Below are positions 32,067-41,059 of a stretch of DNA of 64,000 nucleotides, piece after piece. The number at the start of each line of letters is the position of its first letter. Within the stretch, counting starts at the first letter, position 1. The position numbers were made by a program, and so were the translations under genes. Source of the DNA: Dyadobacter sandarakinus (GTDB taxonomy: Bacteria; Bacteroidota; Bacteroidia; Cytophagales; Spirosomataceae); NCBI RefSeq assembly GCF_016894445.1, contig NZ_CP056775.1:3474001-3538000 (forward strand). The letters run 5' to 3'. The notes under the pieces are model-generated. The model was not told where the DNA came from and did not search any database. It saw nothing but the letters and a program-made list of their open reading frames with translations.

Positions 32067-33911
32067 CTATGGCGTGTTGCGGTTTTGCTGTCCTTTTAAA
32101 GATACTTGTTTACCTGTAAACACCGATTTCCAGTGTCCATTTGCCTGCGGGTACATCATCCAGATTTTAAAAATTCCTTTGGGAAGCTTTTGTTCAAAAA
32201 GTGCGTACGCCACCTTTTGGCTATAATAGCTGCGTGCTCTAAGCAGATTGGCCGGATTGTGGGGAACAGGTACTGCCGGGAGCAGGATCGTATGGTCGGG
32301 CGACGCCAGGACAAAGTAGCCAGGCTGCTGCACAGTATCTTTCGCAGTAAATGTTAAAAACGGAAGCGGCTGATTGTTACGGTCACTTTGCAAAACGCGC
32401 GTCAAGTGAAACTCTCCCCCATAAACTTCCTTTTCTGCGGCAGTCTGCGGCAATACTTTGCTGTGGTCCGGAAAAGGACCGGAATGGTAAAACCGGCTCA
32501 GTCCGGAGGAATCGAGATTGGCAATCAAGTTTTTCATGCGGGTCGGATGGTTCCAGAAGGGAATATCCCCAAAATGGTCGCCCGTAGTCAGGAAGGTGCT
32601 GAAATTTTTCCAGTAGTAGCTGTCGATCACCAGGTCTTCATACCATTTACGCACATTGACCAGAGAAAGATAGTAGCTCGTGAAATGCAGCAGCAGAATG
32701 CCGGAAAAGCTTAGTACCGCTACTCCCCGGGAAAGTTCTCTTATTGTTTTTACCAAAACAATGACCGCAACATAACAAACCGCAAGCAGTACCACGCCGA
32801 AAATCATGTAACGCCGCGAAAATATATTGCCGCCGTACATCAGGTAGTTGGCGATGGGCCGGCTGATGATAAACATGGCGCCGGTACCCATCATAAACAT
32901 CATCCCGCCCCACAGAAACCAGTCTGACCAGTTAAGGTTTTTGCTCCTCCATAACCGGATAAGCCAGAGACCAAACACCAGCGCCATCGCAGCACCCAGC
33001 AATACGCAGCGTACCAGATCGGGATAAAAGGCAGGAACGAGCGGATGCGGCACGTCGAGGTACAATGCATTGCCCCAGAACCCGAGAATGAAGATCAGGT
33101 TGAATAACGGATGTTTCCAGGGCCTGTCACCAGGGGACGGTATCACCTGGTAGCTGAACATGAAGTAGAATACGATGATCAGCCCGGCAGTGATGAGCCA
33201 GCCCGCGAGCGGTTTGTATCTTTTCTGTAAAATCAGAATCAAAGCCCCGATGATCCAGGCAAGCATGCCGCTGCCGCTGGTGAACGTGGCCAGCAATGCA
33301 GCTGCAAAGCCCAGCAACCAGCCCCGGCCATCGCTCCGGCCCAGGCCATAGGCGGAGAGTAATGCAAAAAAGATCAGGGGTGTGTTCTGGATTGCGGCAA
33401 TGCCCCAGAGCGCATTTTCGTAGTAAACGAGATTAAAGATAATGTAGGGCACCGGAATGAAGTAGTGCCAGGATATCCCCTGTTTTCGTAATGCTGAAAA
33501 AAGAAGCCAGAGGATTCCCAGCAGGAACAGGTTTCCGGTCAGCACCTGCACTTTGATATTGACCGTCCCGGTAAGCCCTGCCAGCAGCAACATCACCAGG
33601 CGCTCAAATGCAAACCGGTGCTGATTAACCTGCTCAAAAAGTATTTTCAGCTTTGGCAGGAAGCCAGTCGTATGCTGAAAGTTAAAAATTGTTTCCAGCA
33701 GGTTGAAATCGTCCGTATAAGGGATATTGACGACACTGGCAGCCAGGATTATGTAAAAGTAAATGATTGGAACAACCACCAATCCTATGCCTGACCATTT
33801 TTGCAGCACCCGCAAACCTTTGACGGCAAAGGACAGCCCGAACAATGCGAGCAGGCTAATAACAATGAAAAAGTATTCGGGTAAAAATGGATCGTATACG
33901 AAAAGTTTCAA
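32067..33911 (-). CDS. Uncharacterised polytopic membrane protein, possibly GT-C-like
   Basis: A 614-residue protein with about eleven to twelve membrane helices in the first 430 residues and a C-terminal periplasmic domain of about 180 residues. The loop after helix 2 carries an acidic pair in NIPYTDDFNLLE, the position where GT-C glycosyltransferases have their catalytic Asp/Glu residues. No named family is evident, so a lipid-linked-sugar transferase is only a suggestion. The start appears to be TTG at 33911; no in-frame ATG precedes it. It lies between an LEA-like lipoprotein gene and xth, 3 bases upstream of xth. Confidence 0.78.
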   Translation of the reverse strand: MKLFVYDPFLPEYFFIVISLLALFGLSFAVKGLRVLQKWSGIGLVVVPIIYFYIILAASVVNIPYTDDFNLLETIFNFQHTTGFLPKLKILFEQVNQHRFAFERLVMLLLAGLTGTVNIKVQVLTGNLFLLGILWLLFSALRKQGISWHYFIPVPYIIFNLVYYENALWGIAAIQNTPLIFFALLSAYGLGRSDGRGWLLGFAAALLATFTSGSGMLAWIIGALILILQKRYKPLAGWLITAGLIIVFYFMFSYQVIPSPGDRPWKHPLFNLIFILGFWGNALYLDVPHPLVPAFYPDLVRCVLLGAAMALVFGLWLIRLWRSKNLNWSDWFLWGGMMFMMGTGAMFIISRPIANYLMYGGNIFSRRYMIFGVVLLAVCYVAVIVLVKTIRELSRGVAVLSFSGILLLHFTSYYLSLVNVRKWYEDLVIDSYYWKNFSTFLTTGDHFGDIPFWNHPTRMKNLIANLDSSGLSRFYHSGPFPDHSKVLPQTAAEKEVYGGEFHLTRVLQSDRNNQPLPFLTFTAKDTVQQPGYFVLASPDHTILLPAVPVPHNPANLLRARSYYSQKVAYALFEQKLPKGIFKIWMMYPQANGHWKSVFTGKQVSLKGQQNRNTP

Positions 33912-33938
33912 AGTGCGGGGCGTTTGTGACCGGAGTAC

Positions 33939-34571
33939 TTACTTTACCCCGGTCAGCATCTGACTCGTAATTTCTTTTTCAAAGGTAATATAACCCGGGT
34001 AGTTGACCTGTTTTCCTGCAATATCAAGCGTAGGCCGTACTTTGACCGTAAATTTGGCAGGCCGCGCCTCTGATTTCCCTGTGAGAGCAAGTACCATGTT
34101 GATAAACTCGTCCCGCGTCTTGTCACCGGCAATCAGCTCATAGGCATTGGCATTCAGCCTCACAGGAACCCTCGTACTGCCGGTACCAGGCATTACCTCG
34201 ATCAGCTGGCTGAGGTATCCGTTAAAAATTTCATGTTCACCGAGCAGTACTTTGTATTCCAGCTGGTTAATGGCTGCACGCTTCTTTGTGGGATTGGTAA
34301 TATCCACATTCACACGCAAGTTGAGCGGTACATTTTTACGCAAAAGGCCCATAGCCAGCCCGGGATAGCGCGCAAGATCAAAGTCATTGAAGCCCCGCAC
34401 ATTACGGAACTCGCGCACATCAATGCCCGCCAGGTAGACGCTGTCCACCGACGCAATATCATATTTACAATCTCCGAAAGTCTTGGCTTCCGATACCTGC
34501 CGGCCTACGCCACAGCTTGTAAGCACACCCCAAAGTGCAAGTATTCCGATGATCCAGCTGGTTGTTCTCAT
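33939..34571 (-). CDS. LEA-type (WHy-like) lipoprotein
   Basis: A lipoprotein of about 210 residues. The ATG at 34571 gives MRTTSWIIGILALWGVLTSC, an ideal lipoprotein signal with the lipobox LTSC at residues 17-20. The mature part is beta-rich, and VPLNLRVNVDITNPTKKRAA plus the tail pattern resemble late-embryogenesis-abundant (LEA_2/WHy) domains found in bacterial lipoproteins. The frame stays open 45 bases further upstream, but the longer start would spoil the signal. Likely anchored in the inner or outer membrane, facing the periplasm. Role unknown. Confidence 0.75.
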   Translation of the reverse strand: MRTTSWIIGILALWGVLTSCGVGRQVSEAKTFGDCKYDIASVDSVYLAGIDVREFRNVRGFNDFDLARYPGLAMGLLRKNVPLNLRVNVDITNPTKKRAAINQLEYKVLLGEHEIFNGYLSQLIEVMPGTGSTRVPVRLNANAYELIAGDKTRDEFINMVLALTGKSEARPAKFTVKVRPTLDIAGKQVNYPGYITFEKEITSQMLTGVK

Positions 34572-34650
34572 TATTTTTTTCACGCAATATAAAACGGTAC
34601 GTATCACAACGCACACAAACTGGCCGGATTATTGGCATCCCGGATATTTT

Positions 34651-34681
34651 TTGCAACCCAATGCCCCAGCTTCTACTTTTG
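34651..34681 (+). promoter_or_regulatory. Promoter of the DUF4494 gene
   Basis: TTG (34651-34653), a 20-base spacer and TACTTTTG (34674-34681), an exact TAnnTTTG match. The ATG is 30 bases downstream. Confidence 0.68.
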
Positions 34682-34711
34682 CAAACTCTTTAAAACAACC
34701 AATCAAAGAAA

Positions 34712-35218
34712 ATGGCTAGCTGGTATTTAGGAAAAATCAGGTATCAAAAAGAAGACGAGGCGGGCAGCCTGAAAACGATCAATGAAACTTACCTGGTCGA
34801 CGCGGTATCCTACACCGAGTCAGAAGCCAGGCTGTACAAGCAGATTGTTACCGGCGCCAGCGATTTCAGTGTCACGAGCATTACCCGCATGCGACTGGCT
34901 GATCTGTTTGCCTATGAAGACGGCGAGCAGTGGTTTAAGGTAAAAGTGATCTATTTTTCAGTGGATGAAAAAAGCGGGAAGGAGAAGAAGATCGTCAACT
35001 ACATGCTTGTGAATGCAGAGGGTATCCAGCAGGCGCTCGACCGGATCAATGAAAGCATGCGCAATTTCCTGATCCCCTACGAAACAACCGACATCAACCT
35101 GACACCCATCCTGGATGTGTTCCCGTACACTGCCGAGGAGGAACAGCAGGAAATTCCGGCCAACATGCGGCCGCTGTCCGAAGTGATGGCCGAGCGGGCC
35201 GCAGCAGAAAATGCCTGA
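34712..35218 (+). CDS. DUF4494 domain-containing protein
   Basis: A 168-residue cytoplasmic protein. The N-terminus (MASWYLGKIRYQKEDEAG), TYLVDAVSYTESEARLYKQI and the strand WFKVKVIYFSVDE are characteristic of DUF4494, a family found mainly in Bacteroidota and of unknown function. No catalytic motif is visible. The C-terminal 20 residues are alanine- and glutamate-rich. It has its own consensus promoter and is monocistronic. A long inverted repeat lies at its 3' end, shared with the convergent gene. Confidence 0.9.
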   Translation: MASWYLGKIRYQKEDEAGSLKTINETYLVDAVSYTESEARLYKQIVTGASDFSVTSITRMRLADLFAYEDGEQWFKVKVIYFSVDEKSGKEKKIVNYMLVNAEGIQQALDRINESMRNFLIPYETTDINLTPILDVFPYTAEEEQQEIPANMRPLSEVMAERAAAENA

Positions 35219-35224
35219 CCCGAT

Positions 35225-35271
35225 TACCAGGAACACAGGCTGAGCTAGTCGCCCAGTTTGAGTTCCTGGTA
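35225..35271. repeat. 10-bp inverted repeat at convergent gene ends
   Basis: TACCAGGAAC and GTTCCTGGTA are perfect complements separated by 27 bases. The right arm lies inside the last codons of the minus-strand gene. With the long loop and no T run it is a weak terminator candidate. Confidence 0.4.
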
Positions 35272-35988
35272 CCCCTTTGTGGATACTGTAAGCGGATCGG
35301 CACCAAAACCCGTAAGTTTCAGGCTGAGGTCTTTGGAGCTGATTTCGGTTACAAGCAGGTCTTGCGGAAGCAGGTACATGTAATCAAAAGTCACCGGCAT
35401 ACTGACGGCACCTTCCAGGAACTCCATCCCATATAGCGGATAGTTACTGAATGGTGTGCGCGTGAGCCAAACCTTATCCTTGTTGCCCGAAGTCGCATAG
35501 GTAAGTTCATATTCCAGGCTTTGCAGGCCGAAGTCCGTGCGGGTATTGCCCGTAGGAATGCAGTAGGTTGTAAAATCTTCTTTTTGCTGGCTGCGTGTTT
35601 CCGCATCAGGTTTCAGCTCTTTTACAACTTCATTAATCCGGATTTTCCGGCCATTTTCGTCATTTCCGCAGTAGATATACCTGCCATCGGGAAAACCGAT
35701 AATGAAGTCAAACTGCTTTCCTCTGCTCCCAAAGCTCGTTTCCTTTTTAAAGCACATGGCGCCGGTCACCGGGTCCAGGTACACTTTGATGGTGCCTTTC
35801 GATTTTTCAGCTTTGTTGTTATAGTCAAACACCAGCGCGTGGCTGAAATAATACTGACCCTTTTCAGGCTTCCATTGCAAGGCACGCTGCTTATCCGCCG
35901 GAATCTTACGGACGGTCTGTGCCAGGGATGCATACCCGCAGCAGACCAGTATGATGCTCATCCATACACCGCAAAAAACATTTTTCAT
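35245..35988 (-). CDS. Secreted protein of unknown function
   Basis: A 247-residue protein with a signal peptide (MKNVFCGVWMSIILVCCGYA) cleaved near SLAQ. The mature part has alternating strands, including KGTIKVYLDPVTGAMCF and FDFIIGFPDGRYIYCGNDE, suggesting a beta-rich periplasmic protein. I recognise no family. A sequence matching the -7 box, TAAATTTG on the minus strand, is at 36023-36030, about 35 bases before the ATG, without a clear -33 TTG. It converges on DUF4494 and diverges from lpxH. Confidence 0.75.
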   Translation of the reverse strand: MKNVFCGVWMSIILVCCGYASLAQTVRKIPADKQRALQWKPEKGQYYFSHALVFDYNNKAEKSKGTIKVYLDPVTGAMCFKKETSFGSRGKQFDFIIGFPDGRYIYCGNDENGRKIRINEVVKELKPDAETRSQQKEDFTTYCIPTGNTRTDFGLQSLEYELTYATSGNKDKVWLTRTPFSNYPLYGMEFLEGAVSMPVTFDYMYLLPQDLLVTEISSKDLSLKLTGFGADPLTVSTKGYQELKLGD

Positions 35989-36116
35989 TGTACCAATCAG
36001 TTTATCACTTGTTTTCAGACTGCAAATTTATCAGCCTTTGATTTCCCGTACCACAGCTACGCACACTTACTGTCTTTCAGCGGGGATTTGTAACTTGCAC
36101 CTTTATCCCCACCGGC

Positions 36117-36956
36117 ATGACATCCACTACACTTAAAAAACGAATTGTCCTTGATACCGGCCGCTGCGCCTACTTTTGTTCCGACTTCCATCTGGGCGTC
36201 CCGTCTGTGGCGGAGAGCCAGGAAAGAGAACGAAAAATCGTGAGCTGGCTCGAATCCATCGAGCATAATGCGCAGGTGATCTTTCTCGTCGGGGATATTT
36301 TCGATTTCTGGTTTGAGTATAAAAAGGTAGTGCCAAAAGGCTTTGTAAGAGTACTCGGCAAACTGGCGGAGCTATCGGATAAAGGCGTGGAGCTGATCAT
36401 TTTTACAGGCAACCACGATATGTGGATGTCGGGATACCTGACGGAGGAGCTGGGCGCTACCATTTACCGGGACCCGGTATCGTTTGAATTTGCATCTGTA
36501 TCAGGCATCAGGAAAATTTATATAGGTCATGGCGATGGGCTTGGGCCGGGCGACCATACTTATAAATTCCTTAAAAAGATCTTTGAAAACAGCTTCTTCA
36601 AGCTATTGTTCTGCCTTTTTCACCCCGACCTGGGTCTGTGGATCGCGCATGCCTGGTCACGGCGCAGCAGGCTGTCGCATGTCAATAAGGGTGAAGAAAG
36701 GTTTTTAGGAGAAGATCACGAGTGGCTCTTCCAGTACTGCCGGGAAGTAGAGCAGCATTCACATCACGACTTCTATGTATTCGGGCACCGTCACCTGGTA
36801 CTTGACATGAAAGTCAATGCAGGATCACGGTACATCAATCTTGGTGAATGGGTGAAGCAGCAGCATTACGCCGTGTTCGACGGTGATGATGTGGCGCTGG
36901 TGAAATATGCTCCTGCGGTCAGCCGGGAAAAACCTAGTTTCCCGAAGTCTTTCTAA
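36117..36956 (+). CDS. lpxH: UDP-2,3-diacylglucosamine diphosphatase
   Basis: A 279-residue metallophosphoesterase that hydrolyses UDP-2,3-diacylglucosamine to lipid X, the fourth step of lipid A synthesis, on the cytoplasmic side of the inner membrane. Two-metal motifs are visible in order: DFHLG, GDIFDFW, GNHDMW, then GHGDG and GHRHLVLD near the end. It is somewhat longer than the 240-residue E. coli LpxH, as in other Bacteroidota. It is separated from the lpxD-C-A operon at the right edge. Its 3' end overlaps the convergent gene by 23 bases. Confidence 0.93.
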   Translation: MTSTTLKKRIVLDTGRCAYFCSDFHLGVPSVAESQERERKIVSWLESIEHNAQVIFLVGDIFDFWFEYKKVVPKGFVRVLGKLAELSDKGVELIIFTGNHDMWMSGYLTEELGATIYRDPVSFEFASVSGIRKIYIGHGDGLGPGDHTYKFLKKIFENSFFKLLFCLFHPDLGLWIAHAWSRRSRLSHVNKGEERFLGEDHEWLFQYCREVEQHSHHDFYVFGHRHLVLDMKVNAGSRYINLGEWVKQQHYAVFDGDDVALVKYAPAVSREKPSFPKSF

Positions 36957-37686
36957 GATCCTCTTCCGTATTTGGAGCCGGAATAAAATCCTGCTTGGTG
37001 ATGTTCTCGCGGGGAGAAGCATTCAGTTCCTTCCGCCAGTCTTTTTGTTTCAGATCGCCTTTTTTGACAGATTTGATAAAGTTAGCCCAGGCAAAAGGAT
37101 TGAGGAAAGGGAAGGTAGTAGCAAAGCTTTTATTTGCCGCAGATTCCCGCCCGAACATCAGCTGGTCCATGGAGTAGCGATAGTTCGTCTGCGCATTATT
37201 GGGCATCTGGGCAGCGAGGCGGTTAATGTAATCCGGATCGGTGCTGCGGGCCAGTGCCTCACGGTCTGCCTGATCGGGTAATTTGAGGGCCAGAAATGCC
37301 TTTTTAAACTCTTCTTCGGTTGAATACGGGTAAATGGTCACCCCGGAAAGCGTTACCACATCCTCCCGCAATGCTACAATAGCCGAGTAGATATCCGAAT
37401 TGTAGTTGCGCGGAACAACGTGATATTGTTTTTTAAAACCAACATAACTGAAAATAATACTATCACCCGGAAACACTGGAATGGTGAATGATCCGTCACT
37501 TTTGGCCAGTGTGCCCCGGCCTGCATTGACAATAAAGATCGTCGCCCCCGGCAGTCGCTCGGTAGTTTTGCCCCCTACTACCACACCGGAAAATACGATC
37601 GCTTTTTGTTCACCCTGAGCATGCAATTCACGGATCGACAATATTCCCGACAGCACAAAAAATAATATGACAAGACTCCGTTTCAT
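36934..37686 (-). CDS. Secreted protein with carboxypeptidase-like regulatory domain
   Basis: A 250-residue secreted protein. The ATG at 37686 gives a clean signal peptide (MKRSLVILFFVLSGILSI); the frame is open 42 bases further upstream without benefit. Residues 25-110 form a CarboxypepD_reg-like beta-sandwich (VFSGVVVGGKTTERLPGATI and FPGDSIIFSYVGFKKQ), the same domain that begins many Bacteroidota TonB-dependent receptors, but no receptor barrel follows. The remainder is charged and unassigned. Its last 23 bases overlap the end of lpxH on the opposite strand. Confidence 0.85.
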   Translation of the reverse strand: MKRSLVILFFVLSGILSIRELHAQGEQKAIVFSGVVVGGKTTERLPGATIFIVNAGRGTLAKSDGSFTIPVFPGDSIIFSYVGFKKQYHVVPRNYNSDIYSAIVALREDVVTLSGVTIYPYSTEEEFKKAFLALKLPDQADREALARSTDPDYINRLAAQMPNNAQTNYRYSMDQLMFGRESAANKSFATTFPFLNPFAWANFIKSVKKGDLKQKDWRKELNASPRENITKQDFIPAPNTEEDLRKTSGN

Positions 37687-37862
37687 TCGTTGCAGGTTGT
37701 TAATCAAGACTGATTTTGTTTCATACATTCAGTCCCGGGAAGGATTTAAAGTCCAAAATTTACAAAAAAGCAGCTTCGCCAGCGCCATTTCATCCTATAA
37801 ACTGTAAAAATTGTTCCTGTCAGAAGAACGAACGGAAAGCCCGGCCATTGCGCCGCCGGTGA

Positions 37863-38696
37863 TCAGGAAAATAGTTTAAGAAAGGTGACAATGTACGGGG
37901 CCGAAAGCAAAAGGCCGTCAAAACGGTCCAGGAAGCCCCCGTGGCCCGGAATACTGCTGCCCGAATCCTTAATGGCGATGCTCCTTTTAAACAGTGACTC
38001 TACCAAATCGCCGTAAGTGCCTACCACTACGATAATGCCACCAATGCAGTACCATTTCCAGGGTTCGAAAGTGCGGAAATAAAGTCCCAGCAGAAAAGCG
38101 ATCAAAGCCGCAAATACCGCGCTGCCCATCGCTCCCTCCCATGATTTTTTGGGTGAGATACGCTCGAAAAGCTTCCGCTTTCCAAACTTTGTCCCGGCAA
38201 AATACCCGCCGATATCGGAGGCCCAAAGCAGCAGAAGGCTGCCGAGTACGATTTCATAATTGTACTTGCCGCCGCGCAATGCCATCACAATGATCAGGGC
38301 AAAAGGCAGTGCAACGTAAATGATCCCCAGGAAGGTAAATCCGATGTTGGTAAAAGGTTTTACATCATTCTTCTTATACAGCTTGATAAAGAAGATCATG
38401 GAAAGCAGCGGACTGATCAGAAAGTAATTCTCAAACTGTACAAGGTCCTGCTCTATCAGGTATGCCAGCAGGATCATTACTGTGCCACAAAAAGTACCAT
38501 AGTAAGTGAGCGGCTGATTTCCGTCCAGACCCAGCAGTTTGTAAAATTCAAGTTGCGTAAGGGAGCTGATTGTACAAAAAAGGAGCAGGAAAGTTACGTC
38601 ACTGTAAACAATGCACCAGATAATTACAAACACGCCCGCCAGTGCCGTGATGGTACGCTGCTGTAAATTACTCAGGTTGTCTAACCGCTTCCTCAT
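37863..38696 (-). CDS. cdsA: Phosphatidate cytidylyltransferase
   Basis: A 277-residue integral membrane enzyme that makes CDP-diacylglycerol from phosphatidic acid and CTP, the branch point of phospholipid synthesis. About eight helices are visible. The C-terminal family signature is complete: SWEGAMGSA, GDLVESLFKRSIAIKD and the PGHGGFLDRFDGLL ending. Its start overlaps the end of DUF2007 by 29 bases, so the genes are translationally linked. It is the last gene of the CPBP-DUF2007-cdsA operon. Confidence 0.95.
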   Translation of the reverse strand: MRKRLDNLSNLQQRTITALAGVFVIIWCIVYSDVTFLLLFCTISSLTQLEFYKLLGLDGNQPLTYYGTFCGTVMILLAYLIEQDLVQFENYFLISPLLSMIFFIKLYKKNDVKPFTNIGFTFLGIIYVALPFALIIVMALRGGKYNYEIVLGSLLLLWASDIGGYFAGTKFGKRKLFERISPKKSWEGAMGSAVFAALIAFLLGLYFRTFEPWKWYCIGGIIVVVGTYGDLVESLFKRSIAIKDSGSSIPGHGGFLDRFDGLLLSAPYIVTFLKLFS

Positions 38697-38889
38697 TGTT
38701 TAAAATTATTTGCGCCTGAGCCAGGTCACTTGAAAGTACATGGACCTCACACAGGCCAAAAATAGGATAGCTGCTGCTTTGTTTGTTGACGATCACGGCC
38801 GCAATGCCGTTTTGATCCAATATTTCCCGGGCAATTTCCGCGCGGATCATTTCTCCGCTCTGAAATGCCTTCACCCATTGTTCTGCCAT
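38668..38889 (-). CDS. DUF2007 small protein
   Basis: A 73-residue protein with the DUF2007 pattern: KAFQSGEMIRAEIAREIL at the front, GIAAVIVNKQSSSYPIFG, then the strand EVHVLSSDLAQAQIIL. The family is described as putative signal-transducing and is often next to membrane proteins. It lies 8 bases after the CPBP protease gene and overlaps cdsA by 29 bases, which suggests that all three are made together. The function is unknown. Confidence 0.9.
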   Translation of the reverse strand: MAEQWVKAFQSGEMIRAEIAREILDQNGIAAVIVNKQSSSYPIFGLCEVHVLSSDLAQAQIILNNEEAVRQPE

Positions 38890-38897
38890 AATGTTGT

Positions 38898-39872
38898 TTA
38901 AAAATCTGTTGAATGCCCGGTATGCAGAGAGCCGGGGTGGCCGCCGGCCTTCCTTATGGTTTGCAAGATAATCAGTGAAATGACAAGTGATGCACCGATC
39001 AGTGCGCCGGGCAGGGATTCATTTTCTTCAATATTCACTTCAACAATGCCGATGTTGTGCAGGTACATCATAATCAGCACAAAACCATTGTTTACAAAAT
39101 GTGCCAGGATGGCTATGGAAAGATTCCCCGTCCAGAAGTAAAGATAACCGAATACCGCCCCGAGCAGCATGCGGGGCAGGAAGCCGTAAAACTGAAAGTG
39201 GATCGCACTGAATATCGCCGCAGACACCCATATTGCAATGTGCGGATTTCTCCATTGACGCAGCAATTTTGTCTGGATCACGCCCCTGAACAGGACCTCT
39301 TCGCCAAAAGCAGGCAGCAGTACCACCACAAACAATGCAATCAGCAGCTGACTGAACTGCTTGTAGCTCGTCAGGAATGCCGTCATCCGGGTGAGCTGGT
39401 CCTCTTTTTCACGCATCCACACTTCCAGCCCCGACCAGGCATCAGGCAGCTTCATGGCCGCATTCCACTCGATGAACTTGCTGTTGATAGGGATAAAGAC
39501 AAGAACAAGTATAAACGAAAGCAGCCATACATGCAGCGAAGGATGCTTTTTGATGTTGAAATCAGCGGCAGACCTGCGTTCGATATAGTACCAGTAAACC
39601 AGCGCAGGAAGCAGATAGGAGAAGAAGTGCACCGTACCCTGCAGCAACATAAGCGCCTCCCAGCCATCAGGCACCCCGGCCGGGTTAGTAATCAGACGGG
39701 TGATCGTAGTTGCTACGTTTTCAGCGCCCTGGGAAGTGTAAAGTGCCAGCAGCAGCAATGCCAGTACATTGCCTACGGCCATCCCGATGAGTACCAGACC
39801 GGTTAAAACCAATAAACTGCCCCAGGTGCCAGGTACACGCGAAACCGTCAGATTCGGGTTACTATTTTGCAT
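38898..39872 (-). CDS. CPBP family intramembrane glutamic endopeptidase
   Basis: A 324-residue membrane protein with about eight helices. The CPBP (Abi/CAAX-protease-like) motifs are EEVLFRG with E191, E192 and R196, then AIHFQFYG with His225, and AHFVNN with His258, all needed for activity. The family includes Rce1-type proteases and bacteriocin-immunity proteins; the target here is unknown. First gene of the operon with DUF2007 and cdsA. No clear promoter; a near match TAAATTTA occurs just upstream. Confidence 0.93.
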   Translation of the reverse strand: MQNSNPNLTVSRVPGTWGSLLVLTGLVLIGMAVGNVLALLLLALYTSQGAENVATTITRLITNPAGVPDGWEALMLLQGTVHFFSYLLPALVYWYYIERRSAADFNIKKHPSLHVWLLSFILVLVFIPINSKFIEWNAAMKLPDAWSGLEVWMREKEDQLTRMTAFLTSYKQFSQLLIALFVVVLLPAFGEEVLFRGVIQTKLLRQWRNPHIAIWVSAAIFSAIHFQFYGFLPRMLLGAVFGYLYFWTGNLSIAILAHFVNNGFVLIMMYLHNIGIVEVNIEENESLPGALIGASLVISLIILQTIRKAGGHPGSLHTGHSTDF

Positions 39873-39984
39873 AATTGGTGTAAATTTACAGTTTATTATG
39901 AATTTAAAAATAAAGGCTGACAGTTGACAAAAGGCTTATGCCAGACTGTATGCGGCATTCATTTGAACAAATTGCAACAATAAG

Positions 39985-40974
39985 ATGGTTAAGATCGGAA
40001 ACATAGAGCTGGGAGATTTCCCTTTGCTGCTCGCCCCTATGGAAGATGTGAGTGACCCGCCATTCAGGGCTGTGTGTAAGGAAAACGGGGCCGATCTGAT
40101 GTACACCGAGTTTGTTTCCTCAGAGGGACTGATCCGTGATGCGGCTAAAAGCGTGCAAAAGCTTGACATTTTCGAGTATGAAAGACCGGTAGGCATCCAG
40201 CTCTTCGGGAGCGATGTGGAAACCATGGGCGCCTGCTCCGAAATCGCTTCCCGCGTAAATCCGGACCTTATCGATATCAACTACGGCTGCCCCGTCAAGA
40301 ACGTGGCCTGCCGTGGTGCGGGAGCTGCCTTGCTGCAGGATATTCCCAAAATGGTGAAAATGACGGAGGCGGTAATCAAATCAACGCATTTGCCCGTGAC
40401 TGTAAAAACCCGCCTGGGCTGGGATGAAAATACCAAGAATGTGGAGGAAGTGGCTGAGCGCCTGCAGGACATCGGGATCAAGGCACTTTCCATCCATGGA
40501 CGCACCCGCGTGCAGATGTACAAAGGTTCTGCAGACTGGTCACTGATCGCCCGCATCAAGGATAATCCGCGCATTACCATCCCGATTTTCGGAAACGGGG
40601 ACGTAGATTCTCCCGAGAAAGCCCTGGAATATCGTAACAGGTACGGCGTGGACGGCATTATGATCGGTCGCGCAACAATCGGAAATCCGTGGATTTTTGA
40701 CGAGATCAAGCATTATGTTAAAACCGGTGAAAAGCTTGGGCCTGCATCCCTGGAAAAAAGGGTTGACACCTGCCGCCGGCATCTTGAATTCTCCATCCGC
40801 TGGAAGGGGCCCGTGGCGGGCGTATTTGAAATGCGTCGTCACTATACCAATTACTTCAAGGGTTTTGACAACTTCAAACCATTCCGCATGCGGCTGGTAG
40901 AAGCCATGACATTTGATGAGCTCGACGCAACACTCCACGAAATCGTAGCGCATTACAGCGAAGTGGTGTACTGA
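39985..40974 (+). CDS. dusB: tRNA-dihydrouridine synthase (DusB-type)
   Basis: A 329-residue FMN enzyme that reduces uridine in tRNA. The N-terminal APMEDVSDPPFR, the catalytic cysteine in GCPVKNVACRGAGAALL, the barrel motifs TVKTRLGWDE and LSIHGRTR, and IFGNGDVDSPEKAL are typical of DusB, the general bacterial Dus. It lacks an HTH or Fis-like neighbour. The upstream 111 bases to the CPBP gene show no clear consensus promoter. Confidence 0.95.
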   Translation: MVKIGNIELGDFPLLLAPMEDVSDPPFRAVCKENGADLMYTEFVSSEGLIRDAAKSVQKLDIFEYERPVGIQLFGSDVETMGACSEIASRVNPDLIDINYGCPVKNVACRGAGAALLQDIPKMVKMTEAVIKSTHLPVTVKTRLGWDENTKNVEEVAERLQDIGIKALSIHGRTRVQMYKGSADWSLIARIKDNPRITIPIFGNGDVDSPEKALEYRNRYGVDGIMIGRATIGNPWIFDEIKHYVKTGEKLGPASLEKRVDTCRRHLEFSIRWKGPVAGVFEMRRHYTNYFKGFDNFKPFRMRLVEAMTFDELDATLHEIVAHYSEVVY

Positions 40975-41002
40975 AAATTTCTGGGTTCGGGCCAGCCCGT
41001 TC

Positions 41003-41034
41003 TTGTTAATCTGAGCTTCCTCGACTTATTTTTA
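41003..41034 (+). promoter_or_regulatory. Probable promoter of pyrH-frr
   Basis: TTG (41003-41005), a 21-base spacer and TATTTTTA (41027-41034), one mismatch from TAnnTTTG. The pyrH ATG is 25 bases downstream. Confidence 0.42.
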
Positions 41035-41059
41035 CGGGTTCAAACACCACAACACCACC

